Notes: generated by a model not told the origin, from the sequence alone. A stretch of 14,488 nt of DNA from an uncultured Clostridia bacterium (GCA_937892655.1 CALBJC010000167.1:1-14488), one strand, 5' to 3'. Positions 6,579-14,472 are shown, counted from the first letter of the stretch. Numbers and translations: made by a program.

Positions 6579-6607
6579 ATTATAATACAATCATATTTTC
6601 AGTGCAA
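6579..6607 (-). promoter_or_regulatory. Promoter for the ACT-MBL gene
   Basis: On the minus strand, TATAAT (6584-6579) lies 17 nt after TTGCAC (6607-6602). It follows the terminator of the upstream regulator gene and precedes the ATG by about 30 nt, giving a short leader. The -10 is perfect and the -35 is partial. Confidence 0.65.
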
Positions 6608-6610
6608 TAG

Positions 6611-6644
6611 GAAAATAAAAAAGGCAGACAAATTTGTCTGCCTT
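6611..6644 (-). terminator. Rho-independent terminator after the LacI-family gene
   Basis: A perfect 24-bp palindrome (6621-6644) has arms built on AAGGCAGAC and GTCTGCCTT around an AAATTT centre. On the minus strand it leads into CCTTTTTTATTTTCC. It starts 5 nt after the regulator stop codon and separates that gene from the ACT-MBL gene. Confidence 0.92.
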
Positions 6645-6649
6645 ACATT

Positions 6650-7651
6650 TTATTCATCGCCTGTTGACTCTCTGAGCATAACCTCGTGGTCGATGTAGTA
6701 TGTACCTGTGTCTTTGTGAGCACTTGTCATATTCTCAATGAGCTTTTCTACAACAAATGCACCCATCTTAGCGCAAGGCTGAGCAACTGTTGAGATTGAA
6801 GGGCAGTAAAGACGAGCCATAGCAATATCATCAAAGCCCATTACCGCAAATTCCTTGCCAACATTTACGCCCTGTCTTACAAGCTCTCTTATAGCGCTTG
6901 ATGTGATAAGGTCTGAGATAGCAAAGAGCGCAGTAGGCGGCTCAGGGAGTGATAAAAACTTCTTTACAGCGAGCTCGCCGTTGTAAAAATCAAAGGTGTC
7001 ACACCAGATGTAATCTTCATTTACAGCAATACCGCTTTCCTTGAGCGCTCTGAGATAGCCGCGCTTTCTGTCAAAAGCAGATTTTGCGTCACCCTGAGTA
7101 GCGCCGATAAAGGCAATCTTTTTGTGACCCTTTTTGATAAGCGCCATTGTTGCATCGTAGCCTGCCTTTTCATCGTCAACAACAACTGTCAAAACGTCAG
7201 CGCCCTCAACCGCTTCACAGCAAAGAGCTATTGTGTAATTCTCAGCGATAGAGTTGAGAGTTTTCGCGTCATACTGAGTGCCGAGCAGGATCGCGCCGTC
7301 AACAGTACGGTTGAAAAGCATATTCATCTGCCTTTTTTCAGTTTCGCTTGAAGCTGATGAAATCATTGTGATAATATCATAGCCAAGACCTGCCGCCGCT
7401 GTCTGCATACCGTAGATGATCTGCGAGTAAAGCGCCTGGTCTGATGATGGAGTGATAACTAAAATAACATTGGTTTCACATTTTCTTAAATTTCTGCCCA
7501 AAAAATTCGGGCTGTAGTTTAGTTCCTTGATAGCCTGATTTACAGTTTCAGTAGCCTGCTCTGAAACGTTTGCACTACCGTTTAAAACTCTTGATACTGT
7601 TGCAACAGAAACGCCTGCGGCTCTTGCAACATCCTTTATAGTAACGCTCAT
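6650..7651 (-). CDS. LacI-family (CcpA-like) transcriptional regulator
   Basis: The protein has 333 residues, the normal LacI-family length. The N-terminal helix-turn-helix is at about 5-24 (IKDVARAAGVSVATVSRVLN). The hinge (YSPNFLGRNLRK, 46-57) carries Leu55, which in this family inserts into the central CG of the operator. The rest is a periplasmic-binding-protein-like sugar domain (about 61-330) with VDGAILLG at 117-124, RKRGYLRAL at 195-203, AISD at 244-247 and MGFDDI at 271-276. Overall it is close in style to CcpA and its paralogues, but no catabolic operon is adjacent, so target and effector cannot be assigned. AGGGAG lies 8 nt before the ATG at 7651. Its promoter region contains an operator-like palindrome, which suggests autoregulation. 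Read-through from polA is also possible, because no clear terminator separates them. Confidence 0.93.
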   Translation of the reverse strand: MSVTIKDVARAAGVSVATVSRVLNGSANVSEQATETVNQAIKELNYSPNFLGRNLRKCETNVILVITPSSDQALYSQIIYGMQTAAAGLGYDIITMISSASSETEKRQMNMLFNRTVDGAILLGTQYDAKTLNSIAENYTIALCCEAVEGADVLTVVVDDEKAGYDATMALIKKGHKKIAFIGATQGDAKSAFDRKRGYLRALKESGIAVNEDYIWCDTFDFYNGELAVKKFLSLPEPPTALFAISDLITSSAIRELVRQGVNVGKEFAVMGFDDIAMARLYCPSISTVAQPCAKMGAFVVEKLIENMTSAHKDTGTYYIDHEVMLRESTGDE

Positions 7652-7691
7652 TGGTCTTTCTCCCTTTCTGAGTGTATATTTGGTACAACCT

Positions 7692-7716
7692 ACGTTTTGC
7701 TATGAAAACGTTTCCT
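7692..7716. promoter_or_regulatory. LacI/CcpA-type operator upstream of the regulator gene
   Basis: ATGAAAACGTTTCCT at 7702-7716 fits every fixed position of the cre consensus WTGNAANCGNWNNCW recognised by CcpA-type LacI proteins. It overlaps a second symmetric element: ACGTTTT (7692-7698) is the inverted copy of AAAACGT (7705-7711), 6 nt apart. The site lies directly downstream of the regulator gene's -10, over the expected start of transcription. Binding there would block its own expression. The operator role is inferred. Confidence 0.6.
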
Positions 7717-7717
7717 T

Positions 7718-7745
7718 ATTATATTTTAGCTTATTTTGTAACAAA
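7718..7745 (-). promoter_or_regulatory. Promoter for the LacI-family gene
   Basis: On the minus strand there is a perfect TATAAT (7723-7718). Upstream lies TTGTTA (7744-7739) at 15 nt, or TTTGTT (7745-7740) at 16 nt. The spacing is a little short and the -35 weak. The operator-like palindrome begins 1 nt downstream of the -10. The rest of the polA-to-regulator gap (about 7746-7802) shows no clear hairpin. Confidence 0.55.
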
Positions 7746-7802
7746 TTACAATATTAAATATGCACAAAAGAGAAGTTAAACGCTTGGTTAAAGTTACTTA
7801 AA

Positions 7803-10322
7803 TTATCCCTTAGCAATATACCAGCTGCTGCCCTCATTTACATCGGCAATAAGCGGCACAGAAAGTGAAACAGCGTTTTCCATTTCCTCTTTCATTACAG
7901 CCTTTGCGCGCTCGATGTCGCAGAGTGCGCATTCAACGATAAGCTCATCGTGTACCTGCAGGATAAGCGCAGCATCCAGCTTTTCTTCTTTTAATCTCTT
8001 ATATACTCTTACCATTGCAATTTTAATAATATCAGCCGCCGCACCTTGAATTGGCGCATTCATAGCTGCGCGCTTGCCAAAAGCCTGAAGCATCTTATTT
8101 GATGATAAAAGCTCAGGGATATATCTTCTTCTTCCAAAAATAGTTGAAACGTAGCCGTTTTTGAGTCCGAATTCAACGGTAGAATCCATAAATGCGCTTA
8201 CATTCGGGTAGTTTGCAAGGTAGTTTTTGATATATTCTTTTGCCTGCGAAACCGATACGCCTATATCCTTTGAAAGCGAGAATGCGCCGATACCGTAGAT
8301 GATACCAAAGTTTACAGCCTTTGCCGCACTTCTCATAGATGAATCAACAAAATCCTCAGGAACATTGAAAACTGATGCGGCGGTCGAGGTATGGATATCC
8401 TTGCCCGACAAGAACGCCTTCTGCATATTGTCATCACCGCAAACGCCAGCGAGCACTCTCAGCTCGATCTGGCTGTAGTCAGCGTCAAGCAGGATGTAGC
8501 CGGGCTTTGCAACAAAGAATTTTCGCATATTTCTGCCGATTTCTTTTCTTACAGGGATATTCTGAACGTTAGGCTCAGTTGATGAAATACGCCCCGTTCT
8601 TGTTTCTGTCTGCTTGAAGGTCGAGTGAACTCTGTTGTCGGCTCTTATAACCTTCAAAAGACCGTCAACGTAGGTTGAATTGAGCTTTGTGAGCGTTCTG
8701 TATTCAAGTATAGCGGGTATTACAGGGTGAGCGTCCACAAGCTCCTCTAAAACCTCAGCGCTTGTAGAATATCCGCTCTTTGTCTTTTTCTTGCAAGGCA
8801 GTCCCAAGTCTTCAAAAAGTATAACGCCAAGCTGTTTTGGTGAAGCGATATTGAAGGTCTTGCCGCAAAGGGTGTAGATAGTCTGCTCAAGCTCTGTTAT
8901 CTCAGCGGTGAGCATTCTGCCAAAATCCTCAACACCCTGTCTGTCAACCATAACGCCAAGCGTTTCCATTGATGCTAAAACCTCGCAAAGCGGCATTTCG
9001 ATTTCATACAAAAGCTCTTCCATTGAGGTCTTCTTGATTTCAAGCTCAAGGGCTGTGCAGAGAGCTTCAAGCGACGCTATATCTGCATTTTCACCCATAT
9101 CGGCGCGGTAAGGGGTCTTGTATGTCATACAGAGGTTTTCTATAGTGTAGTCAGCCGACTGCGAGTTTAAAAGATAGCCCGCAAGATCTGCGCTGAAGGT
9201 GAGAGCATTCATCTCAATACCATTTTCAAAGCAGTATTTGTAAGCGGTTTTTGCATCAAAGCAAAGCTTTGTGCCGCTGCTTTCAAAATAGATGTCAATT
9301 GTATTATTCATAAGCGGTGTAAAAACCGTATTATCGCAAAAAACCTTTAAGCTCTCGCCGTCAAAGGTAAAGTATGATTTTGTAAAAGCGGCGGCTATCT
9401 CATCTGTTAAGATTTCGGTTTTTATTTCCTCTAAAGGCTTGCTGTCACACTGACAAACCTCTGTAATATCAGTTTTAACATCAAGCTTTTCAATGAGCTT
9501 GAACATCTCATATTCTGTCAAAAGTGAGCAGAGCTTTGCGTTGTCACGAGTCTGAGCCTTTGTAAAATCAACTTCAATAGGCGCATCTTTGACAATAGTT
9601 GCAAGCCAGCGACTTTCAAATGCAGAGTCCTTGCCCTCTGTAAGCTTTGTTTTTACGCTCGGGGTGAGCTTTATCTCATCGAGCATTTCATAAAGCCTTT
9701 CAATGCTCTGACACTCGATAATAAGCTGTGAGGCTGTCTTTTCGCCTATACCCTTAACGCCTGAAATATTATCAGAGCTGTCGCCCATAAGCGCCTTTAA
9801 TTCGATAAGCTGCAAGGGCTCTAAAGAGTAATCCTCTCTGAATTTCTGTGGAGTATAGCTTATAGTTTCCTTGTTGGTTGCAAGGCGGACTGTAACGCTG
9901 TCATTTATAAGCTGTAAAGAGTCACGGTCACCCGTTAAGATGTAACACTCATTACCGCCATTTTTTGCCATATCTGAAATTGTGCCTAAAATATCGTCAG
10001 CCTCAAAGCCGGGGGTTTCTAAAACTAAAACGCCCAGAGCTTTTAGTATTTCTTTCATGACCGGTAGCTGCATAGCAAGCTCTGGTGGCATACCCTTTCG
10101 GTTTGCCTTGTAGCTTGCAACCGCCTTGTGACGAAATGTTGGTTCTTTTAAGTCAAAAGCGCACACTACAAAATCAGGCTTTGTAATATCGCATTCCTTT
10201 AAGTAAATATTCAGAAAGCCTGTAATGGCATTTGTAAAAAAGCCCTTTGAGTTTGAGAGCATCTTGATGCCGTAAAAAGCTCTGTTTAATATGCTGTTGC
10301 CGTCAATTGCGAGTATTTTCAT
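7803..10322 (-). CDS. polA: DNA polymerase I
   Basis: The protein has 839 residues and fills gaps in excision repair and Okazaki fragment processing. The 5'-3' nuclease domain is at about 1-285 with acidic metal sites in CAFDLKEPTFR (54-64), FEADD (106-110), TGDRDSLQL (130-138) and MGDSSDN (179-185), followed by the helix-hairpin-helix VKGIGEKTA (189-197). The region at about 300-435 corresponds to the 3'-5' exonuclease domain but lacks the DxE metal site (SYFTFDGESLKVF), so proofreading is probably lost. The polymerase domain is complete: motif A LLDADYSQIELR at 611-622, O helix with Arg664, Lys668 and Phe672 in RSAAKAVNFGIIYG, and motif C LQVHDE at 788-793. The ATG at 10322 has CGGAGG 7 nt upstream. 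The gene diverges from the dus operon. Confidence 0.98.
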   Translation of the reverse strand: MKILAIDGNSILNRAFYGIKMLSNSKGFFTNAITGFLNIYLKECDITKPDFVVCAFDLKEPTFRHKAVASYKANRKGMPPELAMQLPVMKEILKALGVLVLETPGFEADDILGTISDMAKNGGNECYILTGDRDSLQLINDSVTVRLATNKETISYTPQKFREDYSLEPLQLIELKALMGDSSDNISGVKGIGEKTASQLIIECQSIERLYEMLDEIKLTPSVKTKLTEGKDSAFESRWLATIVKDAPIEVDFTKAQTRDNAKLCSLLTEYEMFKLIEKLDVKTDITEVCQCDSKPLEEIKTEILTDEIAAAFTKSYFTFDGESLKVFCDNTVFTPLMNNTIDIYFESSGTKLCFDAKTAYKYCFENGIEMNALTFSADLAGYLLNSQSADYTIENLCMTYKTPYRADMGENADIASLEALCTALELEIKKTSMEELLYEIEMPLCEVLASMETLGVMVDRQGVEDFGRMLTAEITELEQTIYTLCGKTFNIASPKQLGVILFEDLGLPCKKKTKSGYSTSAEVLEELVDAHPVIPAILEYRTLTKLNSTYVDGLLKVIRADNRVHSTFKQTETRTGRISSTEPNVQNIPVRKEIGRNMRKFFVAKPGYILLDADYSQIELRVLAGVCGDDNMQKAFLSGKDIHTSTAASVFNVPEDFVDSSMRSAAKAVNFGIIYGIGAFSLSKDIGVSVSQAKEYIKNYLANYPNVSAFMDSTVEFGLKNGYVSTIFGRRRYIPELLSSNKMLQAFGKRAAMNAPIQGAAADIIKIAMVRVYKRLKEEKLDAALILQVHDELIVECALCDIERAKAVMKEEMENAVSLSVPLIADVNEGSSWYIAKG

Positions 10323-10356
10323 ATAAAAACCTCCGTAAAAAATAGCTGTTACTATT

Positions 10357-10385
10357 ATTATAGCATAAATTTTCTAAAACACCTA
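10357..10385 (-). promoter_or_regulatory. Promoter for polA
   Basis: On the minus strand, TATGCTATAAT includes a perfect -10 (10362-10357) and the extended element TGC (10365-10363). The hexamer 17 nt upstream is TAGGTG (10385-10380), a poor -35, so activity would rest on the extended -10. The leader to the ATG is about 28 nt. Confidence 0.65.
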
Positions 10386-10412
10386 TCTTTTTTTGAAAAA
10401 TTATGCTAAAAT
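10384..10412 (+). promoter_or_regulatory. Promoter for the dus-tsaD operon
   Basis: TATGCTAAAAT contains an extended -10: TG at 10404-10405, then C and TAAAAT at 10407-10412. The hexamer 17 nt upstream, TATCTT (10384-10389), is a weak -35. An alternative is TTGAAA (10393-10398) with TATATA 18 nt later, which would start transcription closer to the gene. The leader is about 30 nt. Confidence 0.55.
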
Positions 10413-10448
10413 TATTTATATATGATTTTTGAGTAAAAAGGGTAGATT

Positions 10449-11432
10449 ATGGCAAGATTTGATGAGTTTGTAAAAATAGGAAATGTAGAAATTAAAAGGC
10501 ATGCTGTACTTGCTCCTATGGCTTCAATTGCCGACAGAGCCTACAGGCTCATCTGCCGCGAGTTTGGCGCCACCTTCTGCGTTTCTGAAATGGTTTCTGC
10601 AAAGGGGCTTTGCTACAGCGACAGAAAAACAAAAGAGCTTTGTACGATAACTGAGCCTGAGCGCCCCTGCGCATTACAGCTTTTCTGTGAAGACAGCGAG
10701 TTTTTAGGGAGAGCTGTCGAGATAGTTTTGCCGTTTGAGCCTCAGATTATTGATATAAATATGGGCTGTCCCGTGCCTAAGGTTGCGGGTAATGGCGCAG
10801 GTAGTGCGCTTATGAAAAATCCTGCAGAGGCCGAGAAGATAATAAAAGAAGCAGTAAGGGCGGCAAACTGCCCCGTTACTGCCAAAATCAGAGCGGGCTG
10901 GGATGAAACGAGCATCAACGCTGTAGAGTTTGCAAAAATGCTAGAGCAGGCGGGCGTTGCGGCAATAACTGTTCATCCCCGTACAAGAGCGCAGTATTAC
11001 AGCGGCACTGCTGACTGGAGTATCATAAAGGCTGTAAAAGAGGCGGTATCCTGCCCCGTTATCGGCAACGGCGATATTAAAAACGGTGTTGACGCTATGA
11101 AAATGTATCATGAAACGGGCTGTGACCTTGTTATGATAGGCAGAGGTTCGTATGGCAGACCGTGGGTTTTTGAGCAGGTAAGAGAGTATCTTGAAAACGG
11201 CAAAATCCTCGCTGAGCCTGATATAAATACTAAAATTGATACTATGATAAAGCATATCGACCTTATGATTGAGGATAAGGGCGAGGCAGTTGCAATGCGC
11301 GAGGGCAGAAGAATAGCGGCATTTTACCTAAAAGGCTTGCCGCGCGCGGCAGAATTTAGAAATCTCTGCGGCACTCTTATGACAAGAGATGATTTATTGC
11401 GCCTTGCTCAGAAGGCGAGAGAGGTAATCTGA
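10449..11432 (+). CDS. dusB: tRNA-dihydrouridine synthase (DusB-type)
   Basis: The protein has 327 residues and is an FMN- and NADPH-dependent enzyme that reduces specific uridines in tRNA to dihydrouridine. The TIM-barrel core shows the FMN-binding start LAPMASIADRAYR (21-33), where the family usually has APMAGxTD. The catalytic Cys107 is in INMGCPVPK (103-111), followed by NGAGSALM (115-122). Further motifs are AKIRAGWDE (145-153), HPRTRAQYYSG (176-186), IGNGDI (205-210) and IGRGSYGRPWVF (230-241). The ATG at 10449 follows AAAAGGG by 6 nt. The stop codon overlaps the next start in TGATG, so translation is probably coupled. The gene heads a five-gene RNA and ribosome modification operon. Assignment to DusB rather than another Dus subtype is from general resemblance. 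Confidence 0.93.
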   Translation: MARFDEFVKIGNVEIKRHAVLAPMASIADRAYRLICREFGATFCVSEMVSAKGLCYSDRKTKELCTITEPERPCALQLFCEDSEFLGRAVEIVLPFEPQIIDINMGCPVPKVAGNGAGSALMKNPAEAEKIIKEAVRAANCPVTAKIRAGWDETSINAVEFAKMLEQAGVAAITVHPRTRAQYYSGTADWSIIKAVKEAVSCPVIGNGDIKNGVDAMKMYHETGCDLVMIGRGSYGRPWVFEQVREYLENGKILAEPDINTKIDTMIKHIDLMIEDKGEAVAMREGRRIAAFYLKGLPRAAEFRNLCGTLMTRDDLLRLAQKAREVI

Positions 11433-12151
11433 TGTATACTGACTTTACATTTGAAGATTTAGGGCAGGGGATAAAGATCTGCATATCAGATGAGCATCGC
11501 TTTGGTACAGATGCATTCCTGCTTGCAGACTTTGCTAACCCTCGAAAAAAGGACTGGGTATGCGATTTCTGCACAGGCAGCGGAATTATCGCCCTTTTGA
11601 TGAAAAGGGATAATAACCCTGCATTCATTGACGCTGTAGAAATCCAAGAAAAAGCTCATGAACAGCTTAAAATTACGATCGCCGAGTCAAACCTTAGCGG
11701 CGTAAATGCGGTTCTGGGTGACCTCAAGGACTACACAGCGCAAAAGGAGCTTGACCTTATAACCTGCAATCCTCCTTATAAAATAAACGATACTGGGCTT
11801 AAAAATGATAGCGATGCTGTAACTATCGCCCGTCACGAAACGATGTGTTCTATTGATGATGTATGTAAGTCAGCCGCTAAAAATCTAAAATTCGGCGGTA
11901 GGCTTTGTATCTGTAACCGCCCTGAGCGCCTTTGCGATTGTATGGTGGCGATGCGTCAAAACGGCATTGAACCAAAGAGAGTGCGTTTTGTTTCAAAGCG
12001 CCCTGATACAGCGCCGTGGCTGTTTTTGCTGGAGGGCAAAAAGGGCTCAAAGCCTTTTATGAAGGTTGAGCCGCCGCTTTTTATATTGGATGAAAAGGGT
12101 GAAAATTCACCTGAGCTTATGAGAATTTACGGTAAAATTGAAAGGGAATAG
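11432..12151 (+). CDS. trmN6: tRNA1(Val) (adenine(37)-N6)-methyltransferase-like protein
   Basis: This 239-residue class I SAM-dependent methyltransferase is in the TrmN6/YfiC family, which forms m6A37 in tRNA1(Val) in E. coli. An N-terminal segment contains RFGTDAFLLADFA (23-35), matching the family's F.tDavLLa.F. SAM motif I is DFCTGSGIIALL (45-56), the acidic end of strand 2 is VEIQ (69-72), and the catalytic motif is NPPY (113-116), diagnostic of N6-adenine or N5-glutamine methylation. The start ATG shares one base with the dus stop. No separate ribosome binding site is obvious beyond the upstream GAGAGGTAA, consistent with translational coupling. Substrate specificity in Firmicutes homologues (YabB-like) is less well established, so the tRNA target is inference. 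The next gene starts 1 nt after the stop. Confidence 0.85.
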   Translation: MYTDFTFEDLGQGIKICISDEHRFGTDAFLLADFANPRKKDWVCDFCTGSGIIALLMKRDNNPAFIDAVEIQEKAHEQLKITIAESNLSGVNAVLGDLKDYTAQKELDLITCNPPYKINDTGLKNDSDAVTIARHETMCSIDDVCKSAAKNLKFGGRLCICNRPERLCDCMVAMRQNGIEPKRVRFVSKRPDTAPWLFLLEGKKGSKPFMKVEPPLFILDEKGENSPELMRIYGKIERE

Positions 12152-12152
12152 T

Positions 12153-12983
12153 ATGGCAGGAACACTTTATGTTGTAGGCACGCCTATAGGCAATTTATCA
12201 GATATAACTCCCCGTGCGCTCGAAACCTTTGAAATGGTCGATTTTATCGCCTGCGAGGATACAAGGGTATCGGGTAAGCTGTTTTCACATTTTGGCATCA
12301 AAAAGCCACTTGTGAGCTATCACGAGCATTCGCAGAAGGCTGTAGAGGATAGTATTTTATCCCGCCTTATCTCAGGCGAGAATGGCGCTGTTGTTACAGA
12401 TGCGGGTATGCCCTGCATTTCAGACCCTGGTGAAGATTTAGTGCGTGCGTGCGCTGAAAACGGCATTGATGTCAAGGTAGTACCCGGACCTTCCGCTGTA
12501 ATCTCGGCGCTTGCAGTAAGCGGCCTTGTAACCTCGCGCTTTACCTTTGAGGGCTTTTTGTCAACAACAAAGCGTCAGCGTCAGGAACATTTGGGCTCGC
12601 TTAAAAACGAGCGCAGAACGATGATTTTCTATGAAGCGCCGCATAAGCTCAAAACTACCCTTGATGATATGTATACATTCTTTGGTGACAGAAAAATCTC
12701 CCTTTGCCGTGAGCTTACAAAAATGCACGAGGAGATAATAAGAACAACCCTTAAAGGTGCAATAGAGATGTATCGTGAAAACTCTCCCCGTGGCGAGTAT
12801 GTTTTAGTACTTGAAGGCTCGCAGGAAACACAGGAAACGGTTGACACAATAGATAAAGCATTACAGCTTGTAAAAGAGCTTATAAATAACGGTATGCGAG
12901 GCGCTGACGCTTGCAAGGAGATCGCAAAAACTACTCCTTTTTCAAAGGGCGAGCTTTATACAGCGCTTTTATCAGAGGAATAA
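12153..12983 (+). CDS. rsmI: 16S rRNA (cytidine(1402)-2'-O)-methyltransferase RsmI
   Basis: The protein has 276 residues and belongs to the tetrapyrrole-methylase-fold family. It uses SAM to 2'-O-methylate C1402 in the decoding centre of 16S rRNA. Visible motifs are the N-terminal TPIGNLSDIT (10-19), ACEDTR (33-38), TDAGMPCISDPG (82-93) and PGPSA (111-115), with FEGFL (132-136) and YEAPHK further on. The length is normal. The ATG at 12153 is preferred because AAAGGGA lies 5 nt upstream and the conserved sequence starts at once. An in-frame TTG at 12138 overlaps the previous gene and is not needed. Spacing to both neighbours is 1-2 nt, so the gene depends on the dus promoter. Confidence 0.96.
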   Translation: MAGTLYVVGTPIGNLSDITPRALETFEMVDFIACEDTRVSGKLFSHFGIKKPLVSYHEHSQKAVEDSILSRLISGENGAVVTDAGMPCISDPGEDLVRACAENGIDVKVVPGPSAVISALAVSGLVTSRFTFEGFLSTTKRQRQEHLGSLKNERRTMIFYEAPHKLKTTLDDMYTFFGDRKISLCRELTKMHEEIIRTTLKGAIEMYRENSPRGEYVLVLEGSQETQETVDTIDKALQLVKELINNGMRGADACKEIAKTTPFSKGELYTALLSEE

Positions 12984-12985
12984 AT

Positions 12986-13432
12986 ATGGATTTTACTATT
13001 GAAAATATGCGCTTTGAGGACGCTTTGCAGACCTCGCTGATTGAAGAGGAATGCTTTACAGAGCCGTGGTCGCAAAAGGCGTTTGAAGAAGAATTTGAAA
13101 ATGAGCTTGCAACGATTTTAATTGCAAGAGATGTAAAAAGCCACAATGTCATAGGCTTTGCAAACGCACGAGTTCTATGCGGTGAATGTTATATCAACAA
13201 TATCGCCGTAACCGCTTCTGCAAGGGGCAAGGGGATAGGAAAGGCCCTGCTCTCTTCTCTTATCGAAAGCGTTAGGGAAAGCGCAGAGTTTATAACCCTT
13301 GAGGTCAGAGCATCAAACGAGATAGCGCAGAGCCTTTATAAAAAGCTTGGCTTTATTCAGGTAGGTATAAGAAAGAATTTTTACTCAAAGCCGACAGAGG
13401 ATGCGCTTTTGATGACAAAAAATTTGAGATAG
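12986..13432 (+). CDS. rimI: Ribosomal protein S18 alanine N-acetyltransferase RimI
   Basis: This 148-residue GNAT-family acetyltransferase acetylates the N-terminal Ala of ribosomal protein S18 in E. coli. It shows the typical early PWS (27-29), the acetyl-CoA-binding loop ARGKGIGKALL (79-89) and LEVRASNEIAQSLYKKLGF (105-123), which contains the family's general-base Glu106. The C-terminal RKNFYSKPTEDALLM (129-143) resembles the RimI YY....EDALLM signature. The ATG at 12986 is preceded by AGAGGA at 7 nt and falls 2 nt after the rsmI stop. The reading frame opens further upstream, but that part overlaps rsmI. It lies next to tsaD, a frequent bacterial arrangement. Confidence 0.93.
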   Translation: MDFTIENMRFEDALQTSLIEEECFTEPWSQKAFEEEFENELATILIARDVKSHNVIGFANARVLCGECYINNIAVTASARGKGIGKALLSSLIESVRESAEFITLEVRASNEIAQSLYKKLGFIQVGIRKNFYSKPTEDALLMTKNLR

Positions 13433-13442
13433 AGGTATTTTT

Positions 13443-14465
13443 ATGAAGATTTTAGCTATTGAATCATCCTGCGATGAAACAGCCTGCGCCATAGTTGAAG
13501 ATGGCGTAAAGGTTTTGTCAAACATAGTTTCATCTCAGATCGATGAGCATAAATTATATGGCGGTGTTGTGCCTGAAATAGCCTCACGCCGTCACGCTGA
13601 AAACATTCTGCCCGTAGTGACAGAGGCGCTCGAAGAAGCAAAATGCACCCTTGACGATATTGATGCAGTTGCTGTAACCTATGCCCCAGGGCTTATCGGC
13701 GCATTGCTGGTCGGCGTTTCATTTGCAAAAGGCTTGTGCCTTTCAAGGGGCTTACCGCTTATCCCTGTTCATCATATAGCAGGGCATATTGCCGCAAACT
13801 ATATCTCTCACCCCGAGCTAAAGCCGCCATATCTCTGCCTTGTAGTAAGCGGTGGTCACAGCCATATCGTTGAGGTGCTCGATTATACAAACTACCGTGT
13901 TATCGGCAGAACGCGCGATGATGCCGCAGGTGAGTGTTTTGATAAGGCAGCGCGCAGTCTTGGCTTTGAATACCCGGGCGGTAAGCATATCGATGAAGCA
14001 TCAAAGAGGGGTAACCCTGATGCGTTCAAGCTCCCTCATCCAAAGGTTGCAGGCAGTGAATATGATTTCAGCTTTTCAGGGCTTAAAACTGCTGTCATAA
14101 ACTTAGTTCATAACGCGCAGCAGAAGGGCGAGGCGCTCAACCGTGATGACGTTGCCGCATCATTCCAGAAAACCGTATGCGAGATTTTAGCGCAGAAGCT
14201 CTCTCTTGCCATTGACGCTACAGGCTACAAAACCGTATGCGTAGCGGGCGGCGTTTCTGCAAACTCAGGAGTCAGAGAAGAAATAAAGCGCCTTTGCTCA
14301 AAAAAGGGCTGTCAGCTTTATGTGCCTGAATTCAAATACTGCGGTGACAATGCCGCAATGATAGGCTGTCAGGGTTATTACGATTACCTTGCAGGCAAAA
14401 GGGCAGGTGCAGAGCTAAACGCCGTTGCAACAATGTCGCTTGACGATATTTCACAAAAGGATTAA
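13443..14465 (+). CDS. tsaD: tRNA N6-adenosine threonylcarbamoyltransferase TsaD
   Basis: This complete 340-residue Kae1/TsaD protein transfers threonylcarbamoyl from its AMP adduct to A37 of ANN-decoding tRNAs (t6A). It acts with TsaB and TsaE, which are not in this window. It has the ASKHA ATPase fold beginning IESSCDET (6-13). The metal ligands are His111 and His115 in HHIAGH and Asp302 in CGDNAAM. Other family motifs are VVSGGHS (134-140), DDAAGECFDKAAR (159-171), YPGG (177-180), FSFSGLKTAV (209-218) and AGGVSAN (268-274). The ATG at 13443 has AGAGG 7 nt upstream, and the gap to rimI is 10 nt. It is the last gene of the operon and is normally essential or near-essential. Confidence 0.98.
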   Translation: MKILAIESSCDETACAIVEDGVKVLSNIVSSQIDEHKLYGGVVPEIASRRHAENILPVVTEALEEAKCTLDDIDAVAVTYAPGLIGALLVGVSFAKGLCLSRGLPLIPVHHIAGHIAANYISHPELKPPYLCLVVSGGHSHIVEVLDYTNYRVIGRTRDDAAGECFDKAARSLGFEYPGGKHIDEASKRGNPDAFKLPHPKVAGSEYDFSFSGLKTAVINLVHNAQQKGEALNRDDVAASFQKTVCEILAQKLSLAIDATGYKTVCVAGGVSANSGVREEIKRLCSKKGCQLYVPEFKYCGDNAAMIGCQGYYDYLAGKRAGAELNAVATMSLDDISQKD

Positions 14466-14472
14466 AAAAACC

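Larger units (their letters stand above)
10357..10412. repeat. Near-perfect inverted repeat holding both divergent promoters
   Basis: ATTATAGCATAAATTTTC (10357-10374) is matched by the inverted arm GAAAAATTATGCTAAAAT (10395-10412) at 16 of 18 positions, across a 20-nt spacer. Each arm contains an extended -10 facing outward. The two -35 positions would lie in the spacer and overlap at 10384-10385. Confidence 0.8.

Noticed and set aside
12138..12152. TTG start extending rsmI upstream
   Set aside because: It overlaps the preceding gene, and the ATG at 12153 has AAAGGGA before it and matches the normal family N-terminus.
12911..12985. Longer rimI reading frame starting inside rsmI
   Set aside because: The extra residues have no GNAT similarity; the ATG at 12986 has AGAGGA and starts the normal-length protein.
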